This document shows, piece by piece, positions 4,912 through 8,827 of a stretch of 8,827 bases of DNA. Within the stretch, counting starts at the first letter, position 1, and each line of letters starts with the position of its first letter. This DNA is from Candidatus Saccharimonadota bacterium (GTDB lineage: Bacteria; Patescibacteriota; Saccharimonadia; UBA4664): contig JAQZBT010000091.1 of assembly GCA_029237755.1 (NCBI GenBank), forward strand, positions 1-8,827. Direction: 5' to 3'. Made by a program: the position numbers and the translations under genes. The notes beneath the pieces are model-generated. The model made no database searches and was not told where the DNA came from. It was given only the letters and a program-made list of their open reading frames with translations.

Positions 4912-5460
4912 ATGTACTACGAAGTCGGCCAGACCCTGGCCATCGCCCTCGCCGTCTTGGCGGCTTTGCTCATCGCCCTCTGGGGCGTGGGCAAGATGAA
5001 GCAAGACACCGGTCTCAGGGAGCGGCGGTTCAGGATCATCCTGTTCGGCTCCAGTGCCCTGATGCTCATCACTACCGCCATCCTGGTCTACGGTCTCGTG
5101 CGTCCCACGGCGGACCCACCGGCAGAAATCCTGCTCGCGACCGGCTTCCTGGTCGTGACAGCCGTGATGGCCGCCGGCTCCTACCTCCTGGGCCTCGGCC
5201 TGCTGACCACCACCCGTCCCGACCTCATCAGGAACCCTGATGACGCCTGGTACTGGTTCGCCCTTGGCCTCAGCATCTCCGGGGCCATGTTCGGACTGGT
5301 CAACCAGGCGCACACCGGCCCGTCCGACGGCGCCTGGGGCTTCTTCGTCTTGGTGATGTTCTTCTTCATCGTCGCCGTCGTCTGCTTGGCGGACTTCGTC
5401 CGAACCGGCGGGATTGGCCGCCTCTTCCCCCGGCCGAAAGACCGCAGTGTCACCACGTGA
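4912..5460 (+). CDS. Small membrane protein 4 (5 TM), unknown function
   Basis: The protein has 182 residues from ATG 4912. The frame extends upstream to 4789, but that start would lie before the promoter, and AAGGAG (4902-4907) supports 4912. Hydrophobic segments lie near residues 5-25, 40-62, 72-98, 112-131 and 140-162. Between segments 3 and 4 is a polar loop TTTRPDLIRNPDDAWYWF; the tail is basic (RPKDRSVTT). It shares size and topology with proteins 1-3 but no clear sequence identity with them, and I do not recognise a family. It has its own promoter, and its 3' end carries the most complete copy of the repeated two-part element. Confidence 0.8.
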   Translation: MYYEVGQTLAIALAVLAALLIALWGVGKMKQDTGLRERRFRIILFGSSALMLITTAILVYGLVRPTADPPAEILLATGFLVVTAVMAAGSYLLGLGLLTTTRPDLIRNPDDAWYWFALGLSISGAMFGLVNQAHTGPSDGAWGFFVLVMFFFIVAVVCLADFVRTGGIGRLFPRPKDRSVTT

Positions 5461-5476
5461 GAGAGGAGACTCTCTC
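5459..5476 (+). other. GAGA-tetraloop hairpin at the stop codon of membrane gene 4
   Basis: GAGAGAG (5459-5465) pairs with CTCTCTC (5470-5476) around the tetraloop GAGA, a stable GNRA-type loop. It begins inside the TGA stop codon and precedes the copy-3 hairpin by 5 bases. It is not present in copies 1 or 2. Confidence 0.5.
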
Positions 5477-5481
5477 CGTGA

Positions 5482-5513
5482 GCGGTGGGCGTCCCAACCG
5501 GGGCGCCCGCCGC
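5482..5513 (+). repeat. 3' element copy 3: upstream GC hairpin
   Basis: A fully paired 14-base stem with two G-U pairs, 5482-5495 with 5500-5513, loop AACC. It is followed by AAGGCAAGCTATTATTCC and then a terminator 17 bases on. Its sequence differs from copy 2 while the outer pairs (GCGG with CCGC) and the linker are kept. Confidence 0.7.
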
Positions 5514-5530
5514 AAGGCAAGCTATTATTC

Positions 5531-5554
5531 CCGGCCCGACCAGGCCGGATTTTT
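5531..5554 (+). terminator. 3' element copy 3: intrinsic terminator
   Basis: CCGGCC (5531-5536) pairs with GGCCGG (5543-5548) around CGACCA, then A and five T (5550-5554). The minus-strand neighbour would not gain a T-run from it. Confidence 0.85.
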
Positions 5555-5578
5555 GTTGCCCGCTTATTTCTGCGACCG

Positions 5579-5875
5579 CTAGCTATACACCAATATCGCG
5601 ACCACGATTGCAGATTCGATCAAAAAGTAGAGGATATGGCACCAGATGAGTGGTAGCATCTTGTGCTGGATGCCATAAACCGTCCACACGATATCTGACA
5701 GCAGGAAATATACCCACGTTGCGATCGCCACGTTTGCCGCGGACCGGTTGTTCAGAATCTCACATAGTTGCGGCAACATAAACAGCGGTGTCGTGATTGA
5801 GAACCACCACACCAACAAGTCCGAATGTTTCGTCGGCTTGAGCCGTGCGGGATGCAAATGCTTGTGGTGTGTCAT
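5579..5875 (-). CDS. SemiSWEET/PQ-loop family protein (probable small sugar transporter)
   Basis: The protein has 98 residues if started at the ATG with its first base at 5875; an ATG at 5884 adds three residues, and neither has a strong SD. It has three hydrophobic segments, near residues 19-38, 49-68 and 75-97. The PQ motif is in the first (FMLPQLCEILNNRSAANVA), and TWVYFLLSDIVWTVYGIQHK is typical of the SWEET three-helix bundle. Bacterial SemiSWEETs have one such bundle and work as dimers moving sugars down a gradient across the inner membrane; some PQ-loop relatives carry other solutes. The substrate is not readable here. It is divergent from the DHA2 efflux gene, sharing a short promoter region, and converges on membrane gene 4. 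Its base composition looks AT-richer than its neighbours, which could hint at separate origin. Confidence 0.78.
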   Translation of the reverse strand: MTHHKHLHPARLKPTKHSDLLVWWFSITTPLFMLPQLCEILNNRSAANVAIATWVYFLLSDIVWTVYGIQHKMLPLIWCHILYFLIESAIVVAILVYS

Positions 5876-5899
5876 CACTCGCATCGTAACATAAGCACT

Positions 5900-5927
5900 A
5901 TGCCAATGCGGCAAACTACTATAGAAT
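5900..5927 (+). promoter_or_regulatory. Promoter of the DHA2 efflux gene
   Basis: ATGCCA (5900-5905) and TAGAAT (5922-5927), spacing 16, 4/6 and 5/6. Transcription would start within a few bases of the ATG at 5937. With no SD upstream, this points to a leaderless mRNA. Confidence 0.45.
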
Positions 5928-5933
5928 CTATAG
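5919..5933. promoter_or_regulatory. 15-base palindrome, candidate operator for the efflux gene
   Basis: CTATAGA-A-TCTATAG is a perfect dyad with a central A, covering the -10 box and ending three bases before the ATG. It is well placed for a repressor, as is common for drug-efflux genes. No regulator gene is adjacent, so the cognate protein is unknown. Confidence 0.5.
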
Positions 5934-5936
5934 CCT

Positions 5937-7334
5937 ATGACCAAAACCAAGCGCACCACTCTCATCCTTTTGGCTCTCGCCATGTTCCTGGTAGTCCTCG
6001 ACTCCGCCATCATCAACGTCGCCCTGCCCGCCATCAAATCTGCTCTTGGTTTCTCCACCGCTGACCTCCAATGGGTCGTCACCGGCTACGTCCTGACCTT
6101 CGGCGGTTTCCTCATGCTCGGCGGCCGCACCGCCGACCTCTTCGGCCGCAGGCGCATCCTCCTCATCGGCATCGCCGGCTTCACCATTTCTTCACTACTC
6201 ATCGGACTCTCCGTCAACGCCCCCATGATGATCGCCCTGCGTGCTGTCCAGGGTATTGCCGGCGCCTTCATGCTGCCGACTGCCCTAAGCATTCTGCTCA
6301 CCACCTTCCACGAGGGACCCGAGCGCCACAAAGCCATGAGCGTCTGGAGTCTGGTCGCATCATCCGGCGCTGCGGCGGGCGTCTTCCTGGGTGGCATGCT
6401 CACCCAGTTCCTCGACTGGCGTTGGTGCTTCTTCGTCAACGTCCCCGTCGGCATCCTCGCTTTCTATCTCATCCGCAAGCACGTCCCGGCCCACATCGCC
6501 GAGTCCAAAGACAAGCAGCTCGACGTCCCCGGCGCCGTGTTGGTGACGGGCGGCCTCATGCTGCTCGTCTATGCCCTCACCCTGGCTTCGCAGATCGGCT
6601 GGACCAACCTGGGCACGATCGCGGCCTTTGCCGTCAGTGCCGCCCTCCTGGCCGGATTCGTATATAACGAGTCTCGCGCGGCCCACCCGCTCATGCCGTT
6701 CGGCATCTTCAAACTCGGCAACATCGCCGCCGGCAGCGTCATCATGCTGCCCATCATGGCCGGCGCCTTCGGTATGTTCTTCTTCTCCTCGCTCTTCGTC
6801 CAAAACGCCCTCGGCTACTCACCGGCCGAGACCGGTATCGCCTTCCTGCCCATCCCGATCGTGATCGGCATCTTCTCCTACAACGCACCCAAGCTGCTCG
6901 CCCGCTTCGGCTACCGCATCTTGCTCATCACCGGCACCGCCATCATCACTATCGGCACCTTCCTTCTCAGCCTGATGGGCCCGGGCGTGGACTATCTCAC
7001 CCAACTCCTACCGCTCTTCGTCTTCATAGCCGTCGGCTTCGGTACTGCCTTCGTCGCGCTCTTCGTCGCTGCTACCAACGGCATTCCCGGCCACGAAGCC
7101 GGCCTCGCCTCCGGCATCACTTCCACTGCCCAGCAGATCGGCGGCGCCTTGGGTCTGGCCGTGCTGGCAGTCGTTGCCGCCGCCACCACCGCCTCGGCCG
7201 CCGCGGATGGTACCACCACTGCCGCCGCCAGTGTCCTTGGTTACCAGCGGGCGTTCCTGGCGGCCTCACTAATGATGGCAGCCGCCCTCCTCATATCTAT
7301 CCTCTACATCAAGGAAGACCGCTCGTCGCACTAG
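5937..7334 (+). CDS. DHA2-family MFS multidrug efflux transporter (EmrB/QacA type, 14 TM)
   Basis: This 465-residue integral membrane protein is a proton-driven antiporter of the DHA2 drug:H+ family. Signatures are in the right order: motif D1 with LDSAIINVALPAI at residues 21-33 (Asp22 in TM1), motif A GGRTADLFGRRR at 62-73, motif B LRAVQGIAGAFMLPTALS at 101-118, and antiporter motif C GAAAGVFLGGML at 144-155. Hydrophobicity fits 14 segments, with the extra pair in the middle (about 198-245). The Ala/Thr-rich stretch near 412-432 is the long outer loop before the last helix. Length is normal. The ATG has no SD and begins just after a -10 box and palindrome, suggesting leaderless translation. 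Substrates cannot be told; dyes, quaternary ammonium compounds and antibiotics are typical of the family. Confidence 0.92.
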   Translation: MTKTKRTTLILLALAMFLVVLDSAIINVALPAIKSALGFSTADLQWVVTGYVLTFGGFLMLGGRTADLFGRRRILLIGIAGFTISSLLIGLSVNAPMMIALRAVQGIAGAFMLPTALSILLTTFHEGPERHKAMSVWSLVASSGAAAGVFLGGMLTQFLDWRWCFFVNVPVGILAFYLIRKHVPAHIAESKDKQLDVPGAVLVTGGLMLLVYALTLASQIGWTNLGTIAAFAVSAALLAGFVYNESRAAHPLMPFGIFKLGNIAAGSVIMLPIMAGAFGMFFFSSLFVQNALGYSPAETGIAFLPIPIVIGIFSYNAPKLLARFGYRILLITGTAIITIGTFLLSLMGPGVDYLTQLLPLFVFIAVGFGTAFVALFVAATNGIPGHEAGLASGITSTAQQIGGALGLAVLAVVAAATTASAAADGTTTAAASVLGYQRAFLAASLMMAAALLISILYIKEDRSSH

Positions 7335-7347
7335 CGAAAATCGTCCA

Positions 7348-7376
7348 TAGACCTGCTGTCACTGCGGGTGTATAAA
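7348..7376 (+). promoter_or_regulatory. Promoter of the zinc metallopeptidase gene
   Basis: TAGACC (7348-7353) and TATAAA (7371-7376), spacing 17, 4/6 and 5/6, starting 13 bases after the efflux stop codon. The expected start near 7383 leaves a leader of about 32 bases. Confidence 0.55.
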
Positions 7377-7414
7377 AAGGCCTACCCAACCCATCTCTCC
7401 GAAGGGAGTGCACC

Positions 7415-8205
7415 ATGACAAGACGGACCACACTAGCTGGCCTCGTCTCGACAGTCTTGCTGGCTGTCATGAGCTTCACCAGCGCCACCAGCGCCGCTGC
7501 CGAACCAACCCCCAGCGCCCCGCCCAGCAGCAGCGCGACGCCCAGCGCACCGCCCACTGCGAAGGCCAGAACTGGTGTCCCCAGGGCACCCACGAGGGGT
7601 GTCATACCTACGAGGACATGCAGAACTACCTCGGTCACCTCATCTACCTGATCTGGCCCGACTTCAACTCGATCTACCCTGCGGAGGCCTGGCCGGCCTA
7701 CATCTTCTACGTCGCCAATGGCATCTCCGGACCCATGGGCTGCACCACGGCGGCCGGGACACAGGCTCCTTACGACTCGGCCAGCTACGCCTACTGTCCA
7801 CCAGACCGCAGTGTCTACATCGGCCAGGACACGTTGTTCCAGTACTATCAGGAATTGGGCGACGCCGCCCCCGCCATCGGGTTGGCACATGAGATAGGTC
7901 ACCACATCCAGACCTACTACGGAGTGCCCGCACCCACTACGACTGGAGAGTCGTGGTGGCACGAGAACCAGGCCGACTGCTTCGCCGGGTGGTGGTTCCG
8001 GTCGGCCGAGGCCAGGGGAATCGTCGAGTACCCGGACGACATCGGCGACCTCAACGGTCTGCTGGCGGCCATCGCGTCAGCCGAGGGCGACATCTACCGC
8101 GACCACGGCGACATCCACGAGCGCAGTGACGCGTTCAACTACGGCTACAACTATGGCTTGAGAGGCTGCGCGCAGTACTACCCCAACACTCCCATCGCCA
8201 TCTGA
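7415..8205 (+). CDS. Secreted neutral zinc metallopeptidase, frameshifted between signal peptide and catalytic domain
   Basis: Translation should start at ATG 7415 (SD GAAGGGAG, 7401-7408). It gives a signal peptide (MTRRTTLAG, hydrophobic VSTVLLAVMSF, cleavage-type SAAA) and then a Pro/Ser/Thr/Ala linker, but that frame stops at 7651. The catalytic domain continues one base back, in the frame ending at 8205. It is a PF04228-type neutral zinc metallopeptidase: CEGQNWC, VANG.SGPMGC, YCPPDRSVYIG, zinc motif LAHEIGHHIQ (HEIGHH 7888-7905), third-ligand region HENQADCFAGWW, and the terminal HGDIHERSDAFNYGY. The switch most probably lies between 7505 and 7575. No good slippery heptamer is visible, so a lost base in the GC-rich repeat (real mutation or sequencing error) is likelier than programmed frameshifting. 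Family members are exported peptidases of unknown substrate. Several paired cysteines fit an extracytoplasmic protein. Confidence 0.82.
7511..7556 (+). repeat. Two-copy direct repeat in the metallopeptidase linker
   Basis: CCCAGCGCCCCGCCCA (7511-7526) and CCCAGCGCACCGCCCA (7541-7556) match at 15 of 16 positions with a 30-base period, encoding Pro-Ser-Ala-Pro-Pro twice. Such a repeat is prone to slippage and lies where the reading frame is lost. Confidence 0.65.
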
Positions 8206-8212
8206 GGCCATC

Positions 8213-8258
8213 GCCCGCCAACTCCAGGACCACCCGCTGGCCCCTGAGGTCGGCGGGC
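8213..8258 (+). terminator. Weak terminator-like hairpin after the metallopeptidase
   Basis: GCCCGCC (8213-8219) pairs with GGCGGGC (8252-8258) across a 32-base loop, followed by TCCTGCTTTCT, a poor U-tract. CCAG/CTGG can pair within the loop. It may be a terminator or a processing hairpin. Confidence 0.4.
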
Positions 8259-8277
8259 TCCTGCTTTCTCACATGCA

Positions 8278-8286
8278 TGCTATAGT
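8278..8286 (+). promoter_or_regulatory. Extended -10 promoter of the 130-residue protein gene
   Basis: TGC followed by TATAGT fits the extended -10 pattern TGnTATAAT, which can act without a good -35 box; none is seen. The start near 8293 gives a leader of about 27 bases. Confidence 0.45.
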
Positions 8287-8319
8287 ACTTCCGTCCTATT
8301 CCCGGCCAGGAGGTTCTGA

Positions 8320-8712
8320 ATGACCACCACGCAGCCAAACATCGTTCCCAAGCCCTTCCGTATCCAAGTCTCCCTGTCACTGGTGGACAACATCGAGTCA
8401 GCCGAAGACTCGGTGCAAGAGTGGATGCGGCGGCAGCAGGCCGCCGATCTCGAGACACTGGTAGTGAGAGTGCGCCAAGAGAGGCTCATACGTGTTGATC
8501 GGCGCAGGTATGTGGCGGTTGTCGTCGGCGAGCAACTGGTGCCGGGCAACCTGATGACCCCAGACCCCACGGTGGAGCTGCTGAACTCGCTGGCCGACTG
8601 GCTCACACTCACGCTCGGCCAAGAGGTCGCGACCATCGACTACGGCTCTGTCCGCTGGGATCGGCCATCGCGGAAAGCGGAAGCCGAGGCCGCCGCTTCC
8701 AAAGTGCCGTGA
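8320..8712 (+). CDS. Small soluble protein of unknown function
   Basis: The protein has 130 residues from ATG 8320, with a perfect AGGAGG SD (8308-8313) six bases upstream, one of the best initiation regions in the window. There is no signal peptide and no membrane segment. The pattern suggests an alpha/beta fold: a strand (PFRIQVSLSLV), an acidic helix (AEDSVQEWMRRQQAADL), strands around ETLVVRVRQERLIRVDRRRYVAVVVGEQLV, then a helix (TVELLNSLADWLTLTLG), and a charged Lys/Glu/Ala tail. I do not recognise a family and see no catalytic residues. Own promoter and terminator make it a single-gene unit. The strong SD suggests high expression. Confidence 0.75.
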   Translation: MTTTQPNIVPKPFRIQVSLSLVDNIESAEDSVQEWMRRQQAADLETLVVRVRQERLIRVDRRRYVAVVVGEQLVPGNLMTPDPTVELLNSLADWLTLTLGQEVATIDYGSVRWDRPSRKAEAEAAASKVP

Positions 8713-8741
8713 TGGTGCACCGCCAACTTCGCCCGCTGAAG

Positions 8742-8766
8742 GGAGCCCCCATCGGCGGGCTCCTTC
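8742..8766 (+). terminator. Intrinsic terminator with a competing upstream arm
   Basis: GGAGCCC (8742-8748) pairs with GGGCTCC (8757-8763), followed by TTCTTGCTTT. An upstream GCCCGC (8731-8736) can instead pair with GCGGGC (8755-8760), which would break the terminator stem, so two exclusive folds are possible. Confidence 0.6.
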
Positions 8767-8798
8767 TTGCTTTCAACCTATTCTCAGGTTCAAAAGTG

Positions 8799-8804
8799 TA
8801 TAAT
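8799..8804 (+). promoter_or_regulatory. Consensus -10 box of the next gene
   Basis: A perfect TATAAT preceded by TG. No convincing -35 box at 16-18 bases. The expected start near 8811 lies only about three bases before an ATG at 8814. Confidence 0.5.
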
Positions 8805-8813
8805 TAACTCACT

Positions 8814-8827
8814 ATGCAACAGATATT
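8814..8827 (+). CDS. First codons of a possibly leaderless gene, cut by the window end
   Basis: ATG CAA CAG ATA begins three or so bases after the predicted transcription start and has no SD. It resembles the efflux gene at 5937 in being apparently leaderless. Only four full codons are visible, so the product is unknown and the call rests on the promoter placement alone. Confidence 0.35.

Noticed and set aside
4591..5520. Long antisense open frame opposite membrane genes 3 and 4
   Set aside because: Its product is a charged, Gly/Asp/Glu/His-rich low-complexity chain, typical of the reverse complement of a hydrophobic GC-rich gene; the plus-strand genes have SDs, promoters and TM segments.
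3171..5554. Integron-style gene cassettes with attC sites after each gene
   Set aside because: The repeated elements end in T-runs typical of terminators, genes have their own promoters, and I saw no conserved attC core sites or integrase.
5876..6082. Extended minus-strand start for the SemiSWEET gene inside the efflux gene
   Set aside because: The extra 69 residues lie antisense to the conserved N-terminus of the DHA2 protein and are Arg-rich; the SWEET fold begins after 5875.
7505..7575. Programmed -1 frameshift site in the metallopeptidase
   Set aside because: No X XXY YYZ heptamer allowing good re-pairing was found in frame in the linker, so it is kept only as a low-probability explanation.
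1..8827. TGA-recoded genetic code, as in some candidate-phyla bacteria
   Set aside because: At least six genes end cleanly at TGA, followed by terminators or new genes, and the recognised proteins have no internal TGA apart from the frameshift case.

Overview
This is a G+C-rich bacterial window (roughly 60% by eye) with AT-richer, sigma-70-like promoters and good Shine-Dalgarno (SD) sites on many, but not all, genes. TGA is used as an ordinary stop at least six times, so this is not a TGA-sense code. Secreted and small membrane proteins are prominent, and at least two genes look leaderless. A high-GC actinobacterial, chloroflexal or Patescibacteria/Saccharibacteria-like host would fit, but nothing here settles the taxon. 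All intergenic gaps are shorter than 300 bases, and no tRNA, rRNA, CRISPR or transposase is visible.

Region 1 (1-380) is the 3' end of an unrecognised multi-pass membrane protein. Region 2 (about 400-2590) is a complete stress/detoxification-type operon: promoter, dyad operator, ArsR-family regulator, AHSA1/SRPBCC protein, PhnB-like VOC protein, DUF1801 protein, second SRPBCC protein, strong terminator. Its regulator appears to have lost, in frame, the whole recognition-helix region of the winged helix, while a good ArsR-type operator remains over the promoter. The VOC protein also looks shortened internally.

Region 3 (about 2590-5556) carries four small membrane proteins of unknown function, each with about four or five transmembrane segments. 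Their flanks are strikingly uniform. Every start has a GC-rich hairpin ending 7-10 bases upstream of the SD. Three of the four genes are followed by the same two-part element: a long GC hairpin, a conserved linker with an 11-base core GCTATTATTCC in two copies, and an intrinsic terminator. The second and third proteins share topology and a few motifs and look like divergent tandem paralogues transcribed together. This repeated 5'/3' architecture is the most likely undescribed system in the window.

Region 4 (5579-7334) is a divergent pair: a SemiSWEET/PQ-loop sugar-transporter-like protein on the minus strand and a 14-TM DHA2 (EmrB/QacA) drug-efflux protein on the plus strand. They share a 61-base promoter region with a 15-base palindrome just before the efflux start. 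Region 5 (7348-8827) has a secreted neutral zinc metallopeptidase whose signal peptide and catalytic domain lie in different frames, a small soluble protein of unknown function, and a promoter with the first codons of an apparently leaderless next gene.
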